Source: a bacterium (GTDB lineage: Bacteria; Vulcanimicrobiota; Vulcanimicrobiia; Vulcanimicrobiales; Vulcanimicrobiaceae). From it: a stretch of DNA of 58,896 nucleotides. The notes under the pieces were generated by a model that made no database searches, had not been told where the DNA came from, and was given only the letters and a program-made list of their open reading frames with translations. The stretch spans positions 1 to 58,896 of the forward strand of contig JAGWSR010000082.1 in NCBI GenBank assembly GCA_028869385.1, in the 5' to 3' direction. The position numbers were made by a program, and so were the translations under genes. Shown piece by piece: positions 42,291-50,446 of this stretch (position 1 is the stretch's first letter; every line of letters starts with the position of its first letter).

Positions 42291-43228
42291 CGAAGAGAAA
42301 TAAGAAGATCGCCGTCGTCATGGGCGGCAGTAGTTCGGAGCGCGAGATCTCGATCCAAACCGGATCGGGCGTGATGCGCGCGTTGCAGTCGCTCGGCTAC
42401 GACGCGCAGTCGCTCGACTACGACCGCCGTTTCGTGGATGCGATTCGCGAGATCGCGCCCGACGCGGTCTTCAACGCGCTGCACGGCCCGGGCGGCGAAG
42501 ACGGTCAGGTGCAGGCGCTCCTCGATTTTCTCGACATTCCGTACACGGGCAGCGGCGTGGAGCCGTCGGCGCTCGCGATGGACAAGCACCTCACGAAGAA
42601 GTTGCTCGCCGCCGAAGGGCTGCCGACCGCCGCATGGGATCTCTTCGATCTCTCGGGCGGCACGCTGCCGTTGTTGCCGGGCTCGCTCGATCTGCCGCTC
42701 GTGATCAAGCCGCGTTACGAAGGCAGCTCGCAAGGCGTCGCGATCGTGCACACGCACGAACAGTGGACGAATGCCATGATCGCGGCAGCAAAAGCCTACC
42801 CGCAGATCATGGCCGAAGAGTATCTCGAAGGCCGCGAGTTCACGTGCGGCATTCTCGGCGAGGAGGCGCTCCCGGTCATCGAGATCGTCTCGAACGCGGG
42901 TGACTTCTACAACTTCGAATCCAAGTACGCACCGGGCGGCAGCACCCACATCGTGCCCGCGAAGATCGACGAAGATCTCGCCGCGCGCCTGCAGATGCTC
43001 GCGCTCTCGGTGCATCGCCTCATCGGGCTGCGCGACTACTCGCGCACCGATTTCATCGTCACCAAAGAGGGCCGTCCGCACATCCTCGAGGTCAATACGC
43101 TCCCCGGCCTCACGCAGACCAGCCTCTTCCCCGACGCGTGCGCGACCCTCGGCATCTCGTACGAAGCGCTCATCGAGCGGCTCACCGGCTACGCGCTCGC
43201 GCGGGCCGAGGTGCGCGACGTCGCCTAA
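42287..43228 (+). CDS. ddl: D-alanine--D-alanine ligase
   Basis: The 313-residue ATP-grasp enzyme makes the dipeptide used by MurF. Motifs: VVMGGSSSEREISIQTG, NALHGPGGEDGQVQALL, YTGSGVEPSALAMDKHLTK, VIKPRYEGSSQGV, and the active-site loop with LEVNTLPGLTQTSL. It closes the dcw operon. No ftsQ, ftsA or ftsZ follows; a peptidase gene starts 80 bases later. Confidence 0.96.
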   Translation: MTKRNKKIAVVMGGSSSEREISIQTGSGVMRALQSLGYDAQSLDYDRRFVDAIREIAPDAVFNALHGPGGEDGQVQALLDFLDIPYTGSGVEPSALAMDKHLTKKLLAAEGLPTAAWDLFDLSGGTLPLLPGSLDLPLVIKPRYEGSSQGVAIVHTHEQWTNAMIAAAKAYPQIMAEEYLEGREFTCGILGEEALPVIEIVSNAGDFYNFESKYAPGGSTHIVPAKIDEDLAARLQMLALSVHRLIGLRDYSRTDFIVTKEGRPHILEVNTLPGLTQTSLFPDACATLGISYEALIERLTGYALARAEVRDVA

Positions 43229-43308
43229 GCGGCGCGCGCGCGGCAACCGCAAGGAGTTTATTTCCGTTTAAGCCTATCGTGCGGGTTAGACTGCACGTGG
43301 AGGCTTTC

Positions 43309-45243
43309 ATGAATCTTTCTCCGAGACTGCGGCGGGCTTTCCCGACCGCGCTTCTCGCCGTCTTTTTGGTCGCCGCCGGGTCCGCGCGCGCGCATGCAGC
43401 GCCCGCGCTGGAACCCTCGCTCGCGACGCAGGTCAATCCGATGACGGTGGTGCTCGACGAGCGCACCGCGCCGCGCGGATTCGCCTACACCCACATGACG
43501 ATCCCGGTGAAGCCGGGCCCGTTCACGCTCGACTATCCGGAGTGGATTCCGGGCGAACACGGCCCGACCGGGCCGTTGCACGACATGTCGGAACTCGTGA
43601 TCAGCGCGAACGGTAAACCGCTCGCGTGGCACCGCGACCAGGTGGATCTCTACGCGTTTCACGTGGACGTGCCGCAAGGCGTCACCACGCTGAACGCCGA
43701 CTTCACCGTACTGCTCAATACCAATAACGATTTCACCGACGGCGTGCTCGCGACGCGCGACATCATGGTCGGAAACTGGAATCGCTACATTCTCTATCAG
43801 CGCGACATCGACAATACGAAGTACTTCGTGCGCGCGAGCCTGATTCTGCCCGACAAATGGGATTACGCGAGCGCGCTTCCGGTGCAGTCGCGCTCGGGTC
43901 AGCGCGTGGACTTCAAAACGGTCAGCCTCGAGACGCTCGTGGATTCGCCGACCGACTCGGGCCGCTACTATCGCCACATCCTCACCTGGCAGCAGGGCGC
44001 GACGAAGACGTATCTCGATCTCTTCGCCGATCATCCCGAGGATCTCGATCTCTCGCCGAAACTGATCGCGGCCTACAAGCGCATGACGCCGGAGGCGATC
44101 GCGCTCTACGGCGGCCATCATTGGAACGTCTATCACTCGGAGCTCACGCTCAGCGACCTGATCCCCGGACAGGGCATCGAGCACCATCAGTCGAGCGACG
44201 ATCGCGCGGGCGACGACTTCCTCACCAATCCGCTCTACTTCGGCGGCGGCGATCTGCTGACGCACGAATTCTCGCATTCGTGGAACGGCAAGTACCGCCG
44301 TCCGTTCGATCTGCAGCAGCCGAATTTCAACGAACCGTTCCCCGAGCACACGGAGCTGCTCTGGCAGTACGAGGGCATGAACCAGTACATGGGCGACATG
44401 ATCTCGTTCCGTTCGGGCATCAAGGGCACGGCGAAAGATTATCCGGAGTATCTCGCCGAGATCTACGCGTCCATGGCGTACGAGCCGGGCCGCGCGACCG
44501 AGCCGATCATCGATCTCACCACCGGCGCGCCGTATTTCTACGCGACGGGCGGAGCGTATCGCTCGTTGCGCCGCACCGCGGGTGACTTTTACACCGAGGG
44601 CGAGCTGATGTGGCTCGATGCCGACACGATCATTCGCGAGAAGACGCACGGCAAGAAGTCGCTCGACGACTACACCAAGATCTTCGCCGGCGGCGTTTCG
44701 GGACCGAAGGTGGTCACCTACACGCGCGCGGACATCGAGCACTATCTCAACGAAGTCGTGCCCTACAATTGGCACGGCTTCTTCCAGAAGTACGTGTATT
44801 CGATCTCGCCGCAGCCCCCGACCGACGAACTCGCGCGCGCGGGCTATCGCTTCGTGCTCGACGACAAGCCGAACAAGTACCTCGCGGCGCAAGAGACCAC
44901 GCGCCACTACGTGAACTCGTGGTACGACGCGGGACTCATCCTCGGGGATAGCGGCAGCGTCGGCGACGTGCGCGAAGGCTCGGCCGCGTGGAACGCGGGC
45001 TTCGGCATCGGGATGAAGATCGTCGCGGTGAACGACCGCGCCTTCACGCCCGACGTGTGGCGCGCCGCGCTCAAGAGCTCGTCGGCGCGCATCGCGCCGA
45101 CCAACGTGATCGTCGACCACGACGGCCACTACGAAACTCTAACCTTGCACTATAGCGGCGGCGTGAAGTTTCCGCATCTCGAGCGTATCAAAGGCACGCC
45201 CGACATGCTGATGCAGATCATGCGCCCGCACGCGAAACCGTAA
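43309..45243 (+). CDS. Secreted M61-family aminopeptidase with PDZ domain
   Basis: The ATG at 43309 lies 6 bases after GTGGAGG and opens with a signal peptide (MNLSPRLRRAFPTALLAVFL). The 644-residue protein has a beta N-terminal domain (VNPMTVVLDE), a zinc catalytic domain with His319-Glu320-Phe-Ser-His323 followed by SWNGKYRRP, and Glu355 in YEGMNQYMG as the third ligand, the M61 (glycyl aminopeptidase) plan. A PDZ-like C-terminal domain contains VGDVREGSAAWNAGFGIGMKIV. Known M61 enzymes prefer N-terminal Gly or Ala; a role in wall-peptide recycling is possible. A paralogue follows immediately. Confidence 0.9.
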   Translation: MNLSPRLRRAFPTALLAVFLVAAGSARAHAAPALEPSLATQVNPMTVVLDERTAPRGFAYTHMTIPVKPGPFTLDYPEWIPGEHGPTGPLHDMSELVISANGKPLAWHRDQVDLYAFHVDVPQGVTTLNADFTVLLNTNNDFTDGVLATRDIMVGNWNRYILYQRDIDNTKYFVRASLILPDKWDYASALPVQSRSGQRVDFKTVSLETLVDSPTDSGRYYRHILTWQQGATKTYLDLFADHPEDLDLSPKLIAAYKRMTPEAIALYGGHHWNVYHSELTLSDLIPGQGIEHHQSSDDRAGDDFLTNPLYFGGGDLLTHEFSHSWNGKYRRPFDLQQPNFNEPFPEHTELLWQYEGMNQYMGDMISFRSGIKGTAKDYPEYLAEIYASMAYEPGRATEPIIDLTTGAPYFYATGGAYRSLRRTAGDFYTEGELMWLDADTIIREKTHGKKSLDDYTKIFAGGVSGPKVVTYTRADIEHYLNEVVPYNWHGFFQKYVYSISPQPPTDELARAGYRFVLDDKPNKYLAAQETTRHYVNSWYDAGLILGDSGSVGDVREGSAAWNAGFGIGMKIVAVNDRAFTPDVWRAALKSSSARIAPTNVIVDHDGHYETLTLHYSGGVKFPHLERIKGTPDMLMQIMRPHAKP

Positions 45244-45254
45244 TGGGAGCGACG

Positions 45255-47156
45255 ATGAAACACTTGATTCTCGGGGCCGCCGCGGCCCTCGCCGTCGCCC
45301 TCTTGGGCGCGGATGCGCTCGACGCGCCGCTCGCGACGCAGTCGAATCCCATGACGGTCGTGCTCGATGCGTCCAAAGCGCCGCTCGGTCTCGCGACCAC
45401 GCACCTCACGATTCCGGTGAAACCCGGTCCGTTCACGCTCGACTTCCCGGAGTGGATTCCGGGCGAGCACGGGCCGACCGGGCCGCTGCGCGTGATGTCC
45501 GAACTGCGCATGAGCGCGAACGGCAAGCCCATCGCCTGGCATCGCGATCAGGTGGATATGTACGCGTTCCATATCGACGTTCCGAAGGGCGTCGATACCG
45601 TCGACGTGACGTACACCGCGCTCCTCAACGGTCCGGGCGACACCATGGCGACGCGAAACATCATGGTCGGCAACTGGAATCGTTTCGTGCTCTACCAGCG
45701 CAACATCGATAACGAACAGTACTACGTCAAGGCGAGCATGATCATGCCGCACGGATGGGACTTCGCCTCGGCCCTGCCGGTGACGTCGCGTTCGGGCGAC
45801 CGCGTCGATTTCGGCACGGTGACCTTCGAGACGCTCGTCGATTCTCCGACCGATATCGGACGCTACGTCAAGCACGTCGAGACGTGGAGCGGCGACGGCG
45901 CGAAGACGTATCTCGACCTCTTCGCCGATCATCCCGAAGATCTGAAGATCGACGACAAGGTCATCGACGCGTACAAGCACCTCACGCCCGAAGCGATGGC
46001 GCTCTACGGCGGTCGCCATTGGAACGTCTATCACGCGGAGCTCACGTTGAGCGATGCGATCGGGTTCCAGGGGATCGAACATCATCAATCGAGCGACGAC
46101 CGCGCGTCGGACGACTTCATGACCGACCCGCTCTCGCAGAAGCTCGGCGGCGATCTCGTTCCGCACGAGTTCTCGCACTCGTGGAACGGCAAGTATCGCC
46201 GTCCGTTCGACCTGCAGCAGCCGAACTTCAACGATCCGTTTCCCGAGCACACCGAACTGCTCTGGCAGTACGAAGGCATGAACCAGTACATGGGCGATAT
46301 GCTCTCGTTCCGCTCGGGCATCCGCGATGCCAAGGAGTATCCCGAGTATCTCGCGGCGCTCTATGCGGCGCTCGCGTACGAGCCGGGACGCAACACGACG
46401 CCGATCATCGATATCACCACCGGAGCGCCGTACTTCTACACGGCCGGCGGCTGGTATCCGAGTCTGCGCCGCACGGCCGGCGATTTCTACACCGAGGGTG
46501 AGCTGATCTGGCTCGACGCCGATACGATCATTCGCGAGAAGACGCACGGCGAGAAGTCGCTCGACGATTACACCAAGCTCTTCGCTGGCGGCGTCTCGGG
46601 ACCGAAGGTCGTGACCTACACGCGCGAGGATATCGAAGGGTACCTCAATCAAGTGGTCCCCTACGACTGGCACGGCTTCTTCGAGAAGTACGTGTACTCG
46701 ATTGCGCCGCAGCCGCCGACGGGCGAACTCGCGCGCGCGGGCTACAAGCTCGTGTTCACCGACAAGCCCAATATCTTCGCCGAAGGGCGAGGCGGACCGG
46801 GGCGCATGGTCAACGCGTGGTACGACGCCGGCCTGCGCATGAGTGGAAAGGGCGACGTCTTCGACGTGCGCGAGAACTCGGCGGCCTGGAAGACGGGCCT
46901 CGCGCCGCACATGCAGATCGTCGCGGTAAACGATCGCGCGTTCTCGCCGCAGGTGTGGAATGAAGCGCTGACCGCGGCGAAATCCTCGCACGATTCGATC
47001 CAACTGCTCGTGAAGCAGGGCACGTGGTTCTCGCACCTCGCGCTCGACTATCACGACGGGATCAAGTTCCCGCATCTCGAGCGCATCCCGAATACCCCGG
47101 ACATGCTCTCGGAGATCATGAAGCCGCACGCTACGCCGACGCCCTCGTCGAAGTGA
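45255..47156 (+). CDS. Secreted M61-family aminopeptidase with PDZ domain (paralogue)
   Basis: This is a close tandem duplicate of the previous gene over its whole length. ATG 45243 overlaps the previous stop, but ATG 45255 has GGGAG at a good distance and gives a cleaner signal peptide (MKHLILGAAAALAVALLG). Zinc ligands are His304-Glu305 and His308 of HEFSH and the Glu of YEGMNQYMG. PDZ region: VFDVRENSAAWKTGLAPHMQIV. The product has 633 residues. The PDZ-domain edges and the loop before HEFSH differ most between copies, so the two may have different substrates. Confidence 0.9.
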   Translation: MKHLILGAAAALAVALLGADALDAPLATQSNPMTVVLDASKAPLGLATTHLTIPVKPGPFTLDFPEWIPGEHGPTGPLRVMSELRMSANGKPIAWHRDQVDMYAFHIDVPKGVDTVDVTYTALLNGPGDTMATRNIMVGNWNRFVLYQRNIDNEQYYVKASMIMPHGWDFASALPVTSRSGDRVDFGTVTFETLVDSPTDIGRYVKHVETWSGDGAKTYLDLFADHPEDLKIDDKVIDAYKHLTPEAMALYGGRHWNVYHAELTLSDAIGFQGIEHHQSSDDRASDDFMTDPLSQKLGGDLVPHEFSHSWNGKYRRPFDLQQPNFNDPFPEHTELLWQYEGMNQYMGDMLSFRSGIRDAKEYPEYLAALYAALAYEPGRNTTPIIDITTGAPYFYTAGGWYPSLRRTAGDFYTEGELIWLDADTIIREKTHGEKSLDDYTKLFAGGVSGPKVVTYTREDIEGYLNQVVPYDWHGFFEKYVYSIAPQPPTGELARAGYKLVFTDKPNIFAEGRGGPGRMVNAWYDAGLRMSGKGDVFDVRENSAAWKTGLAPHMQIVAVNDRAFSPQVWNEALTAAKSSHDSIQLLVKQGTWFSHLALDYHDGIKFPHLERIPNTPDMLSEIMKPHATPTPSSK

Positions 47157-47288
47157 CGTGGGTGCGCCAGGTGTGCGGGCGACCGTACACCTGGCGCGCG
47201 TGCCGTAAACGCGGCCGCGAACTTAACAGGGGGATGCAAGGGGCGCGCGAGCCGGTGTGAAATGCACCGGGTAGTGGAGGTACCTCGC

Positions 47289-48689
47289 ATGCATAACGAA
47301 CCGTTCGACTGTCGTTGCCCGCACGTTCCCTACTCCGAATCGCTCTTTCAAGAGGCGCAGCGCGCATTTAGCCGCCGCGCCTTTCTTACATCCGCGGCTG
47401 CCGCGGGCGTCGCGCTGATGCTGCCGTGGCGCGCGCGCGCCGCCGAGCGCGTGACCGTCCTCAAAGCGGCGCGCCTCTTCGACGGCAAGACGATGCACGC
47501 GCCGGGCGTGCTCGTGGTGCGCGGCGAGCGCATCGTGTCGATGAACGCGGGCGACGCCGGCAGCGACGCGGCCGTCGTGGAACTCGGCGACGTCACGCTG
47601 ATGCCGGGGCTCATCGATTGTCACACGCACGTCGCGCCGTTCATCGTGCCCTCGCTCTATCTCGAAGGCATGCGGCCGAAGAACAGCACCGCCGACAACG
47701 TGCCCGAAGCCGCGCTCTACAGCATTCGCAACGCGCAGACGATGCTGCGCAACGGCTTCACGACGCTGCGCGACGTTGGCGGCGGCGCGGGCATCGATCT
47801 CGCGCTACGCAACGCGATCAACAACGGCGCGATCGTTGGCCCGCACATCTTCGCCGCCGGGCAGGCGCTCTCGATCACGGGCGGCCACGGCGATACGAAC
47901 GACATCCCCGATTGGGTGAACGAAGATCCGAGCGTGCGCATGGGCGCGGTCGGTTACGGCCCCTACGGATTCCGCGAGATCGTACGCGAGCACGTCAAGC
48001 GCCACGTGGATCACATCAAGATCCTCGCGACCGGCGGCGTGCTGAGCTACGGCGACGTGTGGAACGTGCCGCAGATGAACGAGGACGAGATCGCAGCCGT
48101 CGTCGACGAAACGACGAAGTTCGGGCGCAAGGTCTGCGCGCACGCACACGGCGATCCCGGCATCGCGATGGCGGTCAAGGGTGGCGTGCATTGTGTCGAG
48201 CATTGCACGGGCGTGAGCGACAAGACGCTCGCCGAGATGAAGCAGCGCGGCACGTTCATGACGCCGACGATCTGGGCGCTCGACTCGATTCTGCAGCCGG
48301 GCAACCCCAATCACATCCCGGAAAACTCGCTCGAAAAGGCCGAGATGATGCGCAAGATCCGCAACGAGGGCATGCAGCGCACGCTCGCGGCGGGTGCGAA
48401 GATCGCGTACGGCACCGACGCGGGCGTCTTCCCGCACCACGAGAACGCGAAGGACTTCGGTCTGCTCGCGAGCATGGGCATGCATCCGCTCGACCTGATG
48501 CGTTCGGCCACGAGCGTCGCGGCCGAAAACATCGGCGTTGACGATCGCGGCATGCTCGCACCGGGCAAACTCGCCGACGTCGTCGCCTTCGCGGGCGATC
48601 CGAGCCATAACATCACGCTGCTCGAACGCAAACCGAACTTCGTGATGGTCTCCGGCTCAAAAATCGCCCTCGAAGAGCTCGCGGTATAA
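47289..48689 (+). CDS. Tat-exported amidohydrolase (Xaa-Pro dipeptidase/imidazolonepropionase-like)
   Basis: The ATG at 47289 has GGAGG 8 bases upstream and gives 466 residues. The N-terminus carries a twin-arginine signal, SRRAFLTSAAAAGVALML, after an unusually long polar n-region. Metal-binding elements are all visible: PGLIDCHTHVAP, the Lys in DHIKILATGGV, HAHGDPG, CVEHC and GTDAG. The family includes secreted cyclic-imide and Xaa-Pro dipeptidases (Sgx9260 group). Lying after two exopeptidases, it may finish peptide breakdown in the periplasm. Confidence 0.88.
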   Translation: MHNEPFDCRCPHVPYSESLFQEAQRAFSRRAFLTSAAAAGVALMLPWRARAAERVTVLKAARLFDGKTMHAPGVLVVRGERIVSMNAGDAGSDAAVVELGDVTLMPGLIDCHTHVAPFIVPSLYLEGMRPKNSTADNVPEAALYSIRNAQTMLRNGFTTLRDVGGGAGIDLALRNAINNGAIVGPHIFAAGQALSITGGHGDTNDIPDWVNEDPSVRMGAVGYGPYGFREIVREHVKRHVDHIKILATGGVLSYGDVWNVPQMNEDEIAAVVDETTKFGRKVCAHAHGDPGIAMAVKGGVHCVEHCTGVSDKTLAEMKQRGTFMTPTIWALDSILQPGNPNHIPENSLEKAEMMRKIRNEGMQRTLAAGAKIAYGTDAGVFPHHENAKDFGLLASMGMHPLDLMRSATSVAAENIGVDDRGMLAPGKLADVVAFAGDPSHNITLLERKPNFVMVSGSKIALEELAV

Positions 48690-48765
48690 CGCTACCCCCG
48701 TGTCATGCTGAGCTTGTCGAAGCAGAGCGACGCTACCCCTGTGTCATGCTGAGCTTGTCGAAGCA
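48690..48765 (+). repeat. Two tandem 35-bp copies of a repeat with core GTCATGCTGAGCTTGTCGAA
   Basis: Copies at 48690-48724 and 48731-48765 differ at a single base and are spaced 41 bases start to start. The same core is a common dispersed intergenic repeat in several bacterial groups. Here the second copy runs into the 3' end of the DUF5069 gene, so on the minus strand it encodes the last residues, CFDKLSMTQ. Confidence 0.85.
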
Positions 48766-49173
48766 CGCGCGGTCGTCGTGATCGAGAAAGTCCAGTAGCG
48801 GTAGTTCGGGCGGCAGCGTCGCGGCGACCGGGTACTTTGCGAGAAAGTCGGGACGCTCGAGCCGCGAGGCGAGGGTCGGTTCCAGCAAGACGGCGTTGGC
48901 GTGTTCGCGCGCCTGCGCCGTCGTGTTGTTCAGCACCCAGGCGACCACGTCGTCGTCGTTCGCCGCCGTGGCGACGACCTCGCGCAGCTGGTCCTCGCTC
49001 ACGCCGAGCGCCTCGAGCATCCAGTGGCTGAACCCTTTGAGCTGGTACTCGCCGAGGTCGCCGCCGGGTAGCGACGCGCGGAGTTTATCCACGGTCCGAG
49101 CAAGGAAAAGCAGCCCTCCAAGTTCCGCGCGCGGGCTGCGCGGCGGCTGCAAACGGAGATTTAACGGTTCCAA
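48733..49173 (-). CDS. DUF5069 protein with repeat-derived C-terminus
   Basis: A 146-residue cytoplasmic protein matching DUF5069: LGGLLFLARTVDKLRASLPGGDLGEYQ and HWMLEALGVSEDQLREVV. It starts with TTG at 49173; AAGGAG lies 5 bases upstream, which decides the start. The C-terminal tail DRACFDKLSMTQG is read from the dispersed repeat at 48731-48765, so the natural gene end was probably altered by repeat insertion. Function unknown. It is divergent from citrate synthase. Confidence 0.82.
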   Translation of the reverse strand: MEPLNLRLQPPRSPRAELGGLLFLARTVDKLRASLPGGDLGEYQLKGFSHWMLEALGVSEDQLREVVATAANDDDVVAWVLNNTTAQAREHANAVLLEPTLASRLERPDFLAKYPVAATLPPELPLLDFLDHDDRACFDKLSMTQG

Positions 49174-49197
49174 CGAGGCTCCTTACCAAAGTAGCAG

Positions 49198-49219
49198 GGA
49201 GGCGCGTTCCGACGCCTCC
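49198..49219. other. Perfect 7-bp hairpin in the gap before citrate synthase
   Basis: GGAGGCG (49198-49204) and CGCCTCC (49213-49219) can pair around an 8-base loop. It lies 52 bases before the TTG start of citrate synthase and 25 bases past the DUF5069 start. It could be a leader hairpin; there is no T-run, so a terminator is unlikely. Confidence 0.35.
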
Positions 49220-49270
49220 TCAAACCAATACTACCCGCTGCAAGCACGGCGGTTTTCGCTGGAGGATCAC

Positions 49271-50446
49271 TTGTCTACCACAGGTTTGGTTGTCGACCGC
49301 GGGCTCGAGGGCGTCGTCGTCGGTTCTACGGTTCTTAGTAACGTCGAAGGCCAGATCGGCCGCCTCACGTACCGCGGATACGATATCGACGACCTCGCCC
49401 CCAACGCCACCTTCGAAGAAGTCGTGCATCTCTTGCTCTTCGGGCATCTTCCGACCCAAGACGAGTTAGACGCGCTCAAGCGCGAACTCGCTGCGCGTCG
49501 CTCGCTGCCAGTGCCGCTCGTCGCGGCGATGCAGAACGTGCCGAAGACGGCGTGGCCGATGGACGTGCTGCGCACGATCACGAGCGGTCTCGCGCTCTTC
49601 GTTCCGGTCAACAACAAGGGCGAGCACGTCTCCGACGTGCACAGCGCGATCGAACTCGTCGCGAAGATGACGACCATCCTCGCCGCGTGGGATCGCATTC
49701 GTCGCGGCCTCGATCCGATCGAGCCGCGTGCCGACCTCTCGCACGCCGCGAACTTCCTCTACATGCGCACCGGTAAGGTGCCGAGCGAAATCGAGGAAGA
49801 CGCGATCGATACCTATCTCGTGCTGCTGGCCGATCACTCGACCAACGCCTCCACGTTCTCCGCGCGCGTCACCGCATCGACGCGTGCCGATATCTACGCG
49901 GCGGCGACCTCGGCGCTCGCGACGCTCACGGGCGATCTGCACGGCGGCGCGGCGAGCGCGTCGTACAACAACCTCGTCGCGATCGGTTCGCCCGAAAAGG
50001 CCGAACAATTCGTGCGGGACGAACTCGCCAAGGGCAATCGCATCATGGGCATGGGGCATCGCGAGTATCGCGTGCGCGATCCGCGCGCGAAGCACTTGGA
50101 AGCGATCGCGCAGCGCCTCTCGGCGCACGTCGGCAACAGCAAATGGTACGCGATCGCGCGCGAGCTCGAAAACGCGAGCCAGCGCCTCTTGCAAGAATCG
50201 AAGCCGGATCGCAAGATCTACGCGAACGTCGATTTCTACACCGCGCCGGTGCTCGCCGATCTCGGCATCCCGGGCGATGAATTCACCGCACTCTTCGCCT
50301 GCGGACGCATCGCCGGCTGGAGCGCGCACATCCTCGAGCAGTTGCACGACAACCGCCTCATCCGTCCGCAAGCCACGTACGTCGGCCCGCCGACGGGCCC
50401 GTTCGTGCCGATCGAGAAGCGCACGGCCGCAGCCGTCGGCGCTTAG
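49271..50446 (+). CDS. gltA: Citrate synthase
   Basis: A 391-residue enzyme (acetyl-CoA + oxaloacetate to citrate). The start is TTG at 49271 with GGAGG 5 bases before; no ATG gives the right N-terminus. RLTYRGYDIDDLA, DLHGGAASASYN with a catalytic His, GMGHREYRVRDPRAKHLE with the second His and NVDFYTAPVL with the catalytic Asp are present, and the C-terminal GPPTGPFVPIEKR is typical. The long form (upstream frame) is a shadow. Members of this short type also include 2-methylcitrate synthase, but no prp genes are near. Confidence 0.93.
   Translation: MSTTGLVVDRGLEGVVVGSTVLSNVEGQIGRLTYRGYDIDDLAPNATFEEVVHLLLFGHLPTQDELDALKRELAARRSLPVPLVAAMQNVPKTAWPMDVLRTITSGLALFVPVNNKGEHVSDVHSAIELVAKMTTILAAWDRIRRGLDPIEPRADLSHAANFLYMRTGKVPSEIEEDAIDTYLVLLADHSTNASTFSARVTASTRADIYAAATSALATLTGDLHGGAASASYNNLVAIGSPEKAEQFVRDELAKGNRIMGMGHREYRVRDPRAKHLEAIAQRLSAHVGNSKWYAIARELENASQRLLQESKPDRKIYANVDFYTAPVLADLGIPGDEFTALFACGRIAGWSAHILEQLHDNRLIRPQATYVGPPTGPFVPIEKRTAAAVGA

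Noticed and set aside
48690-48765. The two repeats as a small CRISPR array
   Set aside because: Only two copies with a 6-base gap and no cas genes; the core is a known type of dispersed repeat.
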